Positions 9,085-16,759 of a DNA stretch of 64,000 bases are shown here, one piece after another. The translations under genes were made by a program, and so were the position numbers. A model generated the notes under the pieces. That model was not told where the DNA came from. It saw nothing but the letters and a program-made list of their open reading frames with translations, and did not search any database. Each line of letters begins with the position of its first letter. Position 1 is the first letter of the stretch. Origin of the DNA: Pseudobacteriovorax sp. (GTDB lineage: Bacteria > Bdellovibrionota_B > Oligoflexia > Oligoflexales > Oligoflexaceae); the NCBI GenBank assembly GCA_013215145.1, contig JABSRP010000015.1, positions 62,001 through 126,000 on the forward strand, read 5' to 3'.

Positions 9085-9653
9085 GAGGTTTCTTCCTTCT
9101 TGATGGATTTATGTTTCTTGTTTGGGTCGTATAGCATTGCTGTGCATAAACAGTTACGGCATTGCTTATTTTGCAGGACGTTGAAATTTACGCAGCTTCG
9201 ACAGTCATTCCAAAATGCCTTGTCATTGGTCAATCGATCATAAGGTACTGGGCGGTAACCCAAATCGGAGTTGATTTCCATGACGGCAGCACTTGTCGTA
9301 AGCCCAAAAAGCTTGGCGTCAGGGAATGTCTCCGTGGATTTTTGAAACGCGAATGCTTTCAGGCGGCTTGCAAGCCCTTTTCCTCGATGGTTTGGAAATA
9401 TGAGCAATCCTGAATTCGCTATATAAGCGCCATCATTCCAAATCTCGATGTAACAAAAACCAGCAATCTGCAAGGCGTGGCGATCTATCGCTACAAAGGC
9501 TTGGCCTGATTCTAGCTTCTTATAAATATAATCCACAGAACGTCGCGCGATGCCGGTCCCTCTTTTTTGAGCGCTTACAGCCATTTCTTCGCAGATTTCT
9601 TTGGCGAATTCAGCCTCATCGTGCCCAGATATTTTCAGAATGTATTGATCCAT
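9081..9653 (-). CDS. GNAT acetyltransferase of the arg cluster (possible N-acylglutamate synthase)
   Basis: 190 residues from ATG 9653, which has AGGAG nine bases upstream; starts at 9680 and 9671 are also in frame. A GNAT fold is seen with IAGFCYIE and the acyl-CoA loop NHRGKGLASRLK, then FGLTTSAAVMEINSDLGY. The C-terminal part has a cysteine cluster (CRSCVNF and CRNCLC) of the sort found in the GNAT protein that precedes arg genes in Bacteroidetes. Its position as first gene, coupled to argC by a 4-base overlap, and the lack of argA or argJ nearby suggest it makes the N-acylglutamate that starts the pathway. That role is inferred. Confidence 0.8.
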   Translation of the reverse strand: MDQYILKISGHDEAEFAKEICEEMAVSAQKRGTGIARRSVDYIYKKLESGQAFVAIDRHALQIAGFCYIEIWNDGAYIANSGLLIFPNHRGKGLASRLKAFAFQKSTETFPDAKLFGLTTSAAVMEINSDLGYRPVPYDRLTNDKAFWNDCRSCVNFNVLQNKQCRNCLCTAMLYDPNKKHKSIKKEETS

Positions 9654-9709
9654 GTTTCCTAACTCCTGCATAATATGCATCTTAGTAGCATAATAGGCAA
9701 ATATATACG

Positions 9710-9725
9710 TATAATAGTTATTATA
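9710..9725. promoter_or_regulatory. AT-rich dyad upstream of arg operon, candidate ArgR-type operator
   Basis: TATAATA and TATTATA form perfect 7-bp arms around GT, 57 bp upstream of the GNAT start. Arginine-repressor boxes of several bacteria are AT-rich dyads of similar size, so this is a candidate operator. No consensus for this lineage is known to me. Confidence 0.3.
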
Positions 9726-9991
9726 TGCAGATTTGGCAAGTACTAATTAGTAAAAAGCGGGCTTTTTCTGTTCGGTAGCAATTACATCTCACTAACTCCT
9801 CAATAAGAACGTTAAGGTTGATTCTCTTCCCAAAAGCCCCAATTGTTTGAGACTGGTAATGGTGACTTGAGTGTTCCGGCATAAGCTGATGGTTCTTCTA
9901 TTTTTAAAAGGGATTCTTTGATGTTAGGGCAGAACCGAAGAAGGAAAATAAAGATCGTGTTAACCTCTTTTGTAAAGATTCCTATTTAGAC

Positions 9992-10005
9992 CTACCGGAA
10001 GGTAG
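9992..10005. promoter_or_regulatory. Inverted repeat upstream of quinone oxidoreductase
   Basis: CTACC-GGAA-GGTAG, extendable outward through AGA/ACT, lies 40 bp before the start codon. A compact dyad here is what a repressor of an oxidoreductase gene would bind. The convergent TetR gene at 11046-11627 is one possible partner. Confidence 0.3.
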
Positions 10006-10044
10006 ACTGAGGACATAACGAACTTTGTTTGCAGGAGGTATGGT

Positions 10045-11013
10045 TTGATTCCCAATTCTATGAAAGCAGCTGTGACGACAAAGGCTGGTGGGCCCGAGGT
10101 CATCGAGATCAAACATGTCGAAGTACCCAGGGCAAAATCTGGCTGGACTTTAGTAAAGGTCATGGCGGCTGGAGTCAATCGATCGGAAATGTATACCCGT
10201 CAAGGTCATTCTCCTGATGTGATGTTTCCAAGAATTCAAGGCATCGAGTGCGTTGGGTTGGTGGTCGATTCCCTTAATGAAGAGCTCCCTGAAGGAACTA
10301 AAGTGGTGGCCAACATGGGTGAAATGGGGCGTGACTTTGATGGGTCGTACGCTGAATATGCACTTCTTCCGGATAAAATTATTTCTAGAGTAGAAACCTC
10401 GCTAGATTGGAAAACTCTTGGTGCTTTACCGGAGATGTATGCAACGGCTTACGGATCCGTATTTGAATGTTTACGAGTCCAAGAGGGAGACCAAATCCTC
10501 ATTCGAGGAGGTTCTTCATCTGTGGGTCTCGCTGCCATTGGCCTTGCAAAAAGTAAGGGCGCTCAGGTAACAGCGAGTATTCGAAAAAAAAGCTTTGATA
10601 CCAAAAAAGATGTACTCGTTGCCGCGGGTGCTACACCTATCGTCGATGATGGCGATTTGGCTAGCAAGGGGCAATCTTACAACAAGGTCTTGGAGCTAGT
10701 TGGGACGTCGAGCTTACGTGATTCTCTGAAACTTCTTGTCCCAGGTGGCATATGTTGTTTTACCGGGATTTTGGGCAATCAGTGGGTGTTAGATCACTTT
10801 GCCCCATTTTCGGATTTGAACTCTTCTACTTACTTGACGACCTATGCGAGTAAATCATGGACTGAATCAGCCCTAACAGATGTGATCCGATTGGTGGAAG
10901 ATGGAAAGCTTTCACCGCCCATTTACAAAACATTCAGACTTGATCAGTTGAAAGAGATTCATGACATCATGGAGTCTGGAGTCGCAGTTGGTAAAATGGT
11001 TGTTATGCCTTAG
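10045..11013 (+). CDS. Zinc-type alcohol dehydrogenase-like / quinone oxidoreductase (MDR family)
   Basis: 322 residues. TTG at 10045 is the likely start because AGGAGG (10033-10038) sits 6 bp upstream; the next ATG is at 10060. The N-terminal GroES-like domain carries VKVMAAGVNRSEMYTRQG, then a Rossmann domain with LIRGGSSSVGLAAIGLAKSKGA (NADPH-binding). The zinc ligands of true alcohol dehydrogenases are missing, as in quinone oxidoreductases and zeta-crystallin relatives. It probably reduces quinones or enones with NADPH in the cytoplasm. It converges with a TetR regulator 32 bp downstream. Confidence 0.85.
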   Translation: MIPNSMKAAVTTKAGGPEVIEIKHVEVPRAKSGWTLVKVMAAGVNRSEMYTRQGHSPDVMFPRIQGIECVGLVVDSLNEELPEGTKVVANMGEMGRDFDGSYAEYALLPDKIISRVETSLDWKTLGALPEMYATAYGSVFECLRVQEGDQILIRGGSSSVGLAAIGLAKSKGAQVTASIRKKSFDTKKDVLVAAGATPIVDDGDLASKGQSYNKVLELVGTSSLRDSLKLLVPGGICCFTGILGNQWVLDHFAPFSDLNSSTYLTTYASKSWTESALTDVIRLVEDGKLSPPIYKTFRLDQLKEIHDIMESGVAVGKMVVMP

Positions 11014-11045
11014 GAATAGGTTTGGTGGCTCTTAGTTGGGAAAGT

Positions 11046-11627
11046 CTATTTAAAGTAGCCGCACATCAAATGGAGTAGCTGATTGCGCAGTTTTTCTGAA
11101 GGCATTTGTCCCTCTTCGAGAAAGAATAGATAATGATCAAACGTCGCAATGATCGTTCGCGTTAGAAATTGCAGATCTGCCTTGTCGACATCTGACATGG
11201 AAGGAAGTTGAGCCAGAACACTGACGGTCAGTTCCACCATTTCGTTACCGACGCATCGAAGCTCGGGGATGGAATCGCTTAAGCTTTGACAGATCCGAAA
11301 AATAGACCCGTTTTCGTGGTAAACATTTTTTGAAAAATCCACCATAAGTGCCAAAATTTCGTCTTTGGTTGGATTGTTGAACGCGCCTGCTTCAAACAAC
11401 GAGCGGATATCATCCTGAGTTCGCTTTTTGATGCTGTCCATGACGGCAACAATTACAGCATTGCGATCTTTAAAGAGGTTATAAAATGAACCCGTAGAGC
11501 AACCGGCCTTGGCTGTGAGAGCTTCTACCTTAAAGTTTTGCGAGCCTGATTCTTTGAGAATCTGCTCTGCAGCTTGGATGAGCTTTATTTGTGTTTCGCG
11601 ACTACGCGCCTGGCGTGCTTCTTTCAT
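11046..11627 (-). CDS. TetR/AcrR-family transcriptional regulator
   Basis: 193 residues. The N-terminal helix-turn-helix is clear: FKVEALTAKAGCSTGSFYNLF, with the typical Gly-Ser-Phe-Tyr-x-x-Phe end, at about residues 24-44. The rest is an all-helical ligand/dimer domain without recognisable ligand residues. Its start (11627) faces the small exported protein gene at 11843 across an intergenic region that holds an 18-bp perfect palindrome, and its end faces the quinone oxidoreductase. Either neighbour, or itself, may be its target. Confidence 0.9.
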   Translation of the reverse strand: MKEARQARSRETQIKLIQAAEQILKESGSQNFKVEALTAKAGCSTGSFYNLFKDRNAVIVAVMDSIKKRTQDDIRSLFEAGAFNNPTKDEILALMVDFSKNVYHENGSIFRICQSLSDSIPELRCVGNEMVELTVSVLAQLPSMSDVDKADLQFLTRTIIATFDHYLFFLEEGQMPSEKLRNQLLHLMCGYFK

Positions 11628-11749
11628 AGGTCTGAGAATGGAGTATTTCCATCACTCTGTCAAGATAAACGTCAATAAATAGCTAACCGAAAACGACGTG
11701 CAACAAAAAAATAAGTATAAATTACAGCGTTATAAAGGATTTTTAGAAT

Positions 11750-11767
11750 TTAGAATTTAAATTCTAA
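11750..11767. promoter_or_regulatory. Perfect 18-bp palindrome, candidate TetR operator
   Basis: TTAGAATTTAAATTCTAA reads the same on both strands. It sits between the divergent TetR gene and the exported-protein gene, 93 bp upstream of the latter's start. A direct repeat TAGAATTTA overlaps its left side. Size and position suit a TetR-family operator; the AT-only core makes chance more likely than usual. Confidence 0.4.
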
Positions 11768-11842
11768 TTTAGTTATGTTAAATTGTCATTCTAGTCGCAG
11801 GTGGCGGCCTGCTATTTTTTACGCTTTAAAAAGGAGTGCCCA

Positions 11843-12118
11843 ATGAAATCATTAATTATCGCAAGTAGTTTGCTGTTTTCTGGCCTCGCTCTTGGTTTTG
11901 CCCCGACGGAAGCACCTATATCAGCCGAAGGCCCTCAGTTTGAGACGGCCAACACACCCGAGCTAAGTCGGCAGCAAGCAAACGCTATTAAGAGTTTTTG
12001 GACTAATCTCTTTGGTGGGACTTCCAGTAACCAAATAGTGGAAACCGAGGTTCTTGACGTAGTGCCCGATGTTGAGTCCGAAAAGGAAGCTAAAGCCTCT
12101 GATGTAGAAAAACGTTAA
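11843..12118 (+). CDS. Small exported protein, 91 aa
   Basis: Start at ATG 11843, which has AAGGAG at about 9 bp; an in-frame extension to 11801 lacks an SD. MKSLIIASSLLFSGLALGFA is a Sec signal peptide without a lipobox. The mature part is about 70 residues, proline/alanine-rich then acidic and lysine-rich (VESEKEAKASDVEKR), with the only aromatic cluster at SFWTNLFGG. Probably periplasmic. No family recognised. A weak hairpin without a T-tract (12143-12163) lies between it and the convergent response regulator. Confidence 0.6.
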   Translation: MKSLIIASSLLFSGLALGFAPTEAPISAEGPQFETANTPELSRQQANAIKSFWTNLFGGTSSNQIVETEVLDVVPDVESEKEAKASDVEKR

Positions 12119-12169
12119 GGTCTCATTTACCCGGACAGTTGTTCAGCCTCGTCTAGGGGCTGATCACGT

Positions 12170-12910
12170 CTATTTCCCACCTTTTTCAGATGGCAACGCT
12201 CCGATTCTTCCCCAGTAACTGACGATTCCTTGAATGACTTGCTTAAGCTCTTGATACCCACCTGGCTTGGTAACGTAGGAATTACCGCCCAGTGCGTAGA
12301 TATTAGAAATATCTGCTTTAGTCCCGGAAGATGTGAAAACTACCACAGGGATTTCGTTCAGCAGTGGATCGGTTTTCAAGCGTTCGAGTGTCTGAAATCC
12401 GTTGAGTTTGGGCATATTGAGATCGAGCAGGATGATCTGAGGTCTAGGGTGATTTTCTGGCTCCGTTTTGGACTTCGCAAGATAATCGAGCATCTCAAGT
12501 CCATCGGAAGCGTGCTGAAATGTGACTTCTGTTCCTATGGCACTTTCGGCAGCCTTTCTTAGTAGGGTCACATAAGATTCGTCATCGTCTGCAATAAGAA
12601 TCAAAAGATCTTTTTTCGTTTCGATCTTGGGTGCATGTTGCATCTCGATAACGAATTCAATGAAATGCCCTAGCAACTCCGACTTGGAAGTTGTCCCAAC
12701 TTTGGTGTTTATGTTTTTTAAGTGAATCCTTACGGTATTGCGGCTGATTCCTAGGGAATCTGATATGCCTTCAGCACTAACAACTCGATTGACAAGGAGC
12801 GTAAGGACGTCGGATTCTCTTTTCGAAAGTCCGTGCTTCTCGGAGAATGCCTCCAGAGGTCCCTTTAGGTCATCTTTAGGAAGAACGTTCAACGCCGGTG
12901 CTGAGCTCAT
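12170..12910 (-). CDS. Response regulator with N-terminal LuxR-type HTH and C-terminal receiver
   Basis: 246 residues. Residues about 25-92 form a LuxR/GerE helix-turn-helix (LSKRESDVLTLL, ISRNTVRIHLKNI). Residues about 102-235 are a receiver domain with acidic pocket DDD (108-110), phospho-acceptor Asp163 in LLDLNMP, Thr193 and Lys215. The domain order is the reverse of NarL/FixJ proteins. The receiver has the long insert (EPENHPRP) and the YVTKPGG end seen in cyanobacterial Rcp1-like receivers. No histidine kinase is adjacent. It is divergent from the 2OG oxygenase gene at 13039, which may be its target. Confidence 0.88.
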   Translation of the reverse strand: MSSAPALNVLPKDDLKGPLEAFSEKHGLSKRESDVLTLLVNRVVSAEGISDSLGISRNTVRIHLKNINTKVGTTSKSELLGHFIEFVIEMQHAPKIETKKDLLILIADDDESYVTLLRKAAESAIGTEVTFQHASDGLEMLDYLAKSKTEPENHPRPQIILLDLNMPKLNGFQTLERLKTDPLLNEIPVVVFTSSGTKADISNIYALGGNSYVTKPGGYQELKQVIQGIVSYWGRIGALPSEKGGK

Positions 12911-13038
12911 GGTTGTGTCTTTCTTAACATAATCCTTTACGACAAGCCCTCAATCGGATAGTTGTGATATAACTTTAGGGGTTTACTAGGGCAGGCAGTT
13001 AATTTAGCCAAGTTTTATCATTAAGTTAAGAGGGAAAA

Positions 13039-13614
13039 TTGTCACAAAATATTAAGATTTTTCAAAATGCGCTTCCCAAAGAGCTCTGTGATCGCCTCAT
13101 GGCAAAATTTAATGATGATGCGGACGTCAGGTCTGATCCGCAGCCCGACTACAGTACCCGAGAATTTCTGTTTTTGTCTGACAAATCCTCTTGGAGCTCG
13201 GCGTTGCTAAAGGTGTCTGAGTTCGCACATTCCGTCGTTGGAGACTACTTTACTTACCCGCCACCTTATGAGGAATTTTCCAGAACTGAGTGGTTCGACG
13301 ATGGCTACGTGCTCGCGCGTTATAAGCCAGGAGATATCTGTGCCCTTCATGACGACGGACAGGTTGCCGGTGGCCATGTAAGGCTTGCAACTCTCTTATT
13401 TTATTTGAATAGCGTTAGCGATGGGGGAGAAACTTACTTCCCTCTACAAGATATCAAAGTCGCTCCTGAGCAGGGTGCGGCTGTGCTCTTTCCTCCCACA
13501 CTCCACTACCCTCATGAGGTATTACCACCAAAACAAGACAGGTATATCCTTCAAACCTGGATTGTTGATCCTTACTTGTTGGTAGTAGAGGGAAACGCCT
13601 ATTCAACGGAATAG
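13039..13614 (+). CDS. 2-oxoglutarate/Fe(II)-dependent dioxygenase, prolyl 4-hydroxylase type
   Basis: 191 residues starting at TTG 13039, preceded by AAGAGGG. The jelly-roll core has the iron motif His-x-Asp in CALHDDG and the distal His in HYPHEVLP, followed by the 2OG-binding Arg in QDRYILQTW. RLATLLFYLN and GGETYFP are typical of P4H-like enzymes. It has no signal peptide, so it is cytoplasmic. The substrate is unknown; bacterial relatives hydroxylate proline in proteins or free metabolites. It is followed at 109 bp by a receiver-domain protein on the same strand. Confidence 0.85.
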   Translation: MSQNIKIFQNALPKELCDRLMAKFNDDADVRSDPQPDYSTREFLFLSDKSSWSSALLKVSEFAHSVVGDYFTYPPPYEEFSRTEWFDDGYVLARYKPGDICALHDDGQVAGGHVRLATLLFYLNSVSDGGETYFPLQDIKVAPEQGAAVLFPPTLHYPHEVLPPKQDRYILQTWIVDPYLLVVEGNAYSTE

Positions 13615-13722
13615 GATAGCTATCAACAAGTTTGCTGCCCTTAGGCCTTAATATTTTAAAGAATGCGAATTGTTAGCCGATGACAACGTTGTGGCGTAGG
13701 AACTTTTTATAAGGCCATAGTT

Positions 13723-15519
13723 TTGGTACAGATTCTCGTTGTCGACGATTCAAAAATTCTCCGCAAGCAGCTTGAACTGGTTTTAAGCAAAAAGGGATAT
13801 GTGGTTCTGCTAGCCGTGGATGGGGTGGATGCTCTTAGGGTCCTCAAGGGTGGAGCGAAAGTGGATTTAATCCTCGCTGATTGTAATATGCCTAATATGT
13901 CTGGCCTTGAATTAGCGGAAGAGGTGTTTTCTGTAGATCAGTGGAAGGCAATACCTTTTGTGATACTGAGTTCGGAAGACTCTCCAAGGCTTCGTAAACA
14001 TGCAAAAAACTTGAATATTAACTCCTGGTTACCTAAATCATTGGCTCCGAAGGAGCTGATGGATGCTGTCGAAAAGATTTTAAAGCTAGAGGTCAAAACT
14101 CAAAATAAACCTGAGGAAGTAGAGCTACTTTTAGATGAAAGTGTTCGACTTAAGACCCGTTTCCGGGTTATAGGATACCAAGATCGCATAAAAATTATGG
14201 GTGTCATCAGCGATACCACGAATTTTTCAAAAATGTCCGAACTGTTATCTGAAGACAATCTCCTAGACTGTTCCTCACTACTAGCCGCGAGTTGGATAGG
14301 TCTTGTGAACTTTGATAAATTTCTCAGTGATTCAGGTAAAAGCTTTCGGTTCACCCAGATGCCGTCGACGATTTATCAGTTTTTTAAGTTGATCCCAAAA
14401 ATTGGGGAAGTGCACGATTTTGACAATGTATTTATTCCTTGCTTCTCGACTCTGTCACTAGAATCTAGCCCGGATCCTGTTATTGTCAGAAATCACGAAA
14501 AACTACCTGAGATCATTTCTCACCAAATCAGCTCTGATGGGTTAGCCATAGACGGGCTTCTTCAGCATCAATTACCGAAAAAATGGATAGACAAACCATT
14601 AACTCCAGAATTTTCCAGCGAGTGGTTCAAGGCCAACCGTTCTGAAGCTATGTTTAAGATAAACTTTATTGAGTTTTGGACGAGCATCATCTCACTTGGT
14701 CTGGATATTCAGTCGTCACAGCGGCTTGGTCTTCTAGAACTTCTTGATTCGATCGAGCAGAGGTTAGCCAACTTTAGGCAGGTATTTTCATATTTGGGTA
14801 CCGAGCTGGAAATGGGCGACCAATCTCTATCCAAAGAGTTTTGTGGATTTGAGCACCGATGCAAAACTCATGAACAAAAAATGTCTGAAGTTCTTAAAAA
14901 ATGCCAAAGGGCAAAACGCCAATTACTATTGGAATTTGATGAATCATCTTGCAGTGACAATAGCGTTCTCGAAATTCTGACAACCTGTTCTGGGCCAGTA
15001 AAAAGAATGTCTATGCTGATTCCTTTCGTAGAGGAGTCCAGCCGAGAATTGATTGAGCTGATCATCGAAATGGAAGTGGTGAAGAAAATAAATTCCGGGC
15101 TTCTAAAAATCGATTCAGAGGCGCTGTCCACGGAACATTATGACTTTTTAGAAAATATACTTGGTATAATTCCTGTGGACCAGGAACCCCGATGGTCGGC
15201 GATAGATAAGCAAATGAGGCTCGATTTAGCCACAATCAAAGCGGATATAAGAAATGTCATCGTGCTGATGCAAGGCTCAGATCTTCTTCGCCAAATGCTG
15301 GCTCATAGGGTCGATGAAGCAACTAAGCTTGAGGCATTAATCGAAAAAACCAGAGAAAATCGAACCAACATGGAACATTTTGAGGATAAGTTGATTGAGG
15401 AGCTGTGCGGTAGCTTAGTGTCAGATCAAGAAAAATTCACATTTGCTTTCTTTTTTCCTGAAGTGTTTGAAAAACTTGAAGATGAAGTAGAGTCTCCAGG
15501 TACCCTAATTTTTTGCTAA
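13723..15519 (+). CDS. Receiver-domain protein with STAS-like middle and helical C-terminus
   Basis: 598 residues from TTG 13723 (AAGGCC upstream). Residues 1-115 are a receiver: Asp8/Asp9, phospho-acceptor Asp53 in LADCNMP, Ser83 and Lys105. Residues about 150-265 resemble a STAS-type fold (DCSSLLAASWIGLVNF, then IYQFFKLIP). Residues 330-560 are mostly helical, with a stretch VLMQGSDLLRQMLAHR near 515 that recalls the QxxDxxRQ segment of CheZ and related chemotaxis proteins. That points to a signalling adaptor or phosphatase-like output rather than DNA binding. A CheY-like gene follows convergently after a shared terminator. The domain assignment after the receiver is tentative. Confidence 0.7.
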   Translation: MVQILVVDDSKILRKQLELVLSKKGYVVLLAVDGVDALRVLKGGAKVDLILADCNMPNMSGLELAEEVFSVDQWKAIPFVILSSEDSPRLRKHAKNLNINSWLPKSLAPKELMDAVEKILKLEVKTQNKPEEVELLLDESVRLKTRFRVIGYQDRIKIMGVISDTTNFSKMSELLSEDNLLDCSSLLAASWIGLVNFDKFLSDSGKSFRFTQMPSTIYQFFKLIPKIGEVHDFDNVFIPCFSTLSLESSPDPVIVRNHEKLPEIISHQISSDGLAIDGLLQHQLPKKWIDKPLTPEFSSEWFKANRSEAMFKINFIEFWTSIISLGLDIQSSQRLGLLELLDSIEQRLANFRQVFSYLGTELEMGDQSLSKEFCGFEHRCKTHEQKMSEVLKKCQRAKRQLLLEFDESSCSDNSVLEILTTCSGPVKRMSMLIPFVEESSRELIELIIEMEVVKKINSGLLKIDSEALSTEHYDFLENILGIIPVDQEPRWSAIDKQMRLDLATIKADIRNVIVLMQGSDLLRQMLAHRVDEATKLEALIEKTRENRTNMEHFEDKLIEELCGSLVSDQEKFTFAFFFPEVFEKLEDEVESPGTLIFC

Positions 15520-15524
15520 AAAAA

Positions 15525-15557
15525 AGCAGCCCCAGAAGCTGCTCAGTGGTTTTTTGC
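15525..15557. terminator. Bidirectional intrinsic terminator
   Basis: AGCAGC and GCTGCT form the stem, with an A-run on the left and GGTTTTTTG on the right. It serves the receiver/STAS gene on plus and the CheY-like gene on minus. Confidence 0.7.
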
Positions 15558-15577
15558 CCTTTAAAGATTCGATACAA

Positions 15578-15958
15578 TCAAGCTGATTGTTTGCCTAAAA
15601 ATTTCTCCGCCACCTGTAGTATAGAATCACCTACCGCTGGTTTGATTAGCCAACCTGAGATTCCTAGGTCTTTGGCTTTAAGGATGGAGTCCTTGCTTCC
15701 CTCCGTAGTGACCATAACAACCCTGATTCCCGAGGTGGTTTTATTCGCACGAATTTTTTTCAAAAACTCAAACCCATCCATTACGGGCATGTTGACGTCA
15801 AGGTAAATGAGACTAACGTCCCAGTGTTTATTCAGTAATTCGATTCCCTCTTGACCGTTAGAAGCCGAGATTACTTCGAAGCCAGCCTCCTCTAGAGGTT
15901 GCCTCAGCGATAAAATAATGGTTGGGCTGTCGTCTACACAGAGAATTTTGTGAGCCAT
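15578..15958 (-). CDS. CheY-like single-domain response regulator
   Basis: 126 residues, receiver only: Asp9/Asp10, phospho-acceptor Asp54 in YLDVNMP, Thr84 or Thr85 and Lys106 in WLIKPAV. The end is compact, so it should act by protein-protein contact. It ends toward the receiver/STAS protein and its GWLIKP segment resembles that protein's SWLPKS, suggesting common origin. The input kinase is not in the window. Confidence 0.9.
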   Translation of the reverse strand: MAHKILCVDDSPTIILSLRQPLEEAGFEVISASNGQEGIELLNKHWDVSLIYLDVNMPVMDGFEFLKKIRANKTTSGIRVVMVTTEGSKDSILKAKDLGISGWLIKPAVGDSILQVAEKFLGKQSA

Positions 15959-16099
15959 GTCTTTGAAACTCCCTTCAAATACCTAAGCATGGTGACCGTA
16001 TCGGCAAATATTGACCACAATTTAGGGCTTTGGGGCCATTTCTTCCACTTTTTAGCTGAATTTGGCGCAGATTCTATTGGGCGTAACTAGTGAGAAAGA

Positions 16100-16148
16100 A
16101 TAGTATATTAATACTATGCTTGACTGACACACATAAATATTCTAGTAA
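16100..16148 (+). promoter_or_regulatory. Promoter with adjacent dyad for the 16212 lipoprotein
   Basis: TTGACT at 16120-16125 and TAGTAA(T) at 16143 are separated by 17 bp, a good sigma-70-type pair. A perfect dyad ATAGTAT-ATTA-ATACTAT (16100-16117) touches the upstream edge of the -35, a usual place for an activator or repressor site. Confidence 0.5.
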
Positions 16149-16211
16149 TACCCTCAGACTATCTGATCCTGTCGATTAGGTAATATTTGAAACTTTATTT
16201 GAGGACCTGTT

Positions 16212-16595
16212 ATGAAAACTAATCTGTTGTTGACTCTCCTTGCGTCTGCGTCTCTATCTCTCGTTACTGTCGGTTGTGAAGATCTATTTAAATCTGACAG
16301 TGCGCCTGAAAAAGAAGAACTAAGCAGCGAATCTTTGGAAGCGCCTGCTGAAGAAAAATCAGCTGATCTTATGGAAAAGGCTGACGAAGCGATCGAGAGT
16401 GCTGACTCTCAAATCGAAGATGTGAAACAAGCCGCTGCTGACCTTAAAGAAGGGGCCGCAGAAAAGCTGGAAGACGCTTCTGAAAAAGTTGAAGAAGCTG
16501 CCGAAAAAATAGATGAAGAGTCTTCAGAAGCAAAAGAAGATTTGAATAAGTCTATGGATAAGGCCAAAGAAAGTATCGAAAAGGCTGCCGAATAA
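16212..16595 (+). CDS. Lipoprotein with long charged amphipathic helix
   Basis: 127 residues. The signal peptide ends in the lipobox VTVGC (Cys22), so it is membrane-anchored. The mature part is almost wholly Ala/Glu/Lys/Asp, with 11-residue-like repeats such as KLEDASEKVEEAAEKI, and should form a long amphipathic helix or coiled coil like LEA or YtxH-type stress proteins or Lpp-like spacers. Start supported by GAGGACC. It has its own promoter (16120-16148) and a strong terminator downstream, so it is monocistronic and probably well expressed. Confidence 0.75.
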   Translation: MKTNLLLTLLASASLSLVTVGCEDLFKSDSAPEKEELSSESLEAPAEEKSADLMEKADEAIESADSQIEDVKQAAADLKEGAAEKLEDASEKVEEAAEKIDEESSEAKEDLNKSMDKAKESIEKAAE

Positions 16596-16658
16596 TTTTT
16601 GGTGCCTTATTAAGCCTTACATTGTGACTTAGGTATGAGTCCAAAACATTTCCCTCCG

Positions 16659-16690
16659 AGCCGCAGAGTTTTTCTCTGCGGCTTTTTTTA
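16659..16690 (+). terminator. Intrinsic terminator
   Basis: AGCCGCAGAG and CTCTGCGGCT form a perfect 10-bp stem around five T, followed by a T-run. Ends the lipoprotein transcript. Confidence 0.9.
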
Positions 16691-16759
16691 GTTTTGTGCT
16701 GATCCACGAAAGGGTAAAAGGGGGCCTAGCATTAGCCAAACACAGAAATAGAGGTAAAA

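Larger units (their letters stand above)
9654..10044. other. Intergenic region between arg operon and quinone oxidoreductase
   Basis: Divergent intergenic stretch. The part nearest the arg operon (9668-9730) is very AT-rich and holds dyads that could be the arg promoter/operator. The part near 9992 holds another dyad. No ORF with a ribosome-binding site was found between. Confidence 0.5.
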
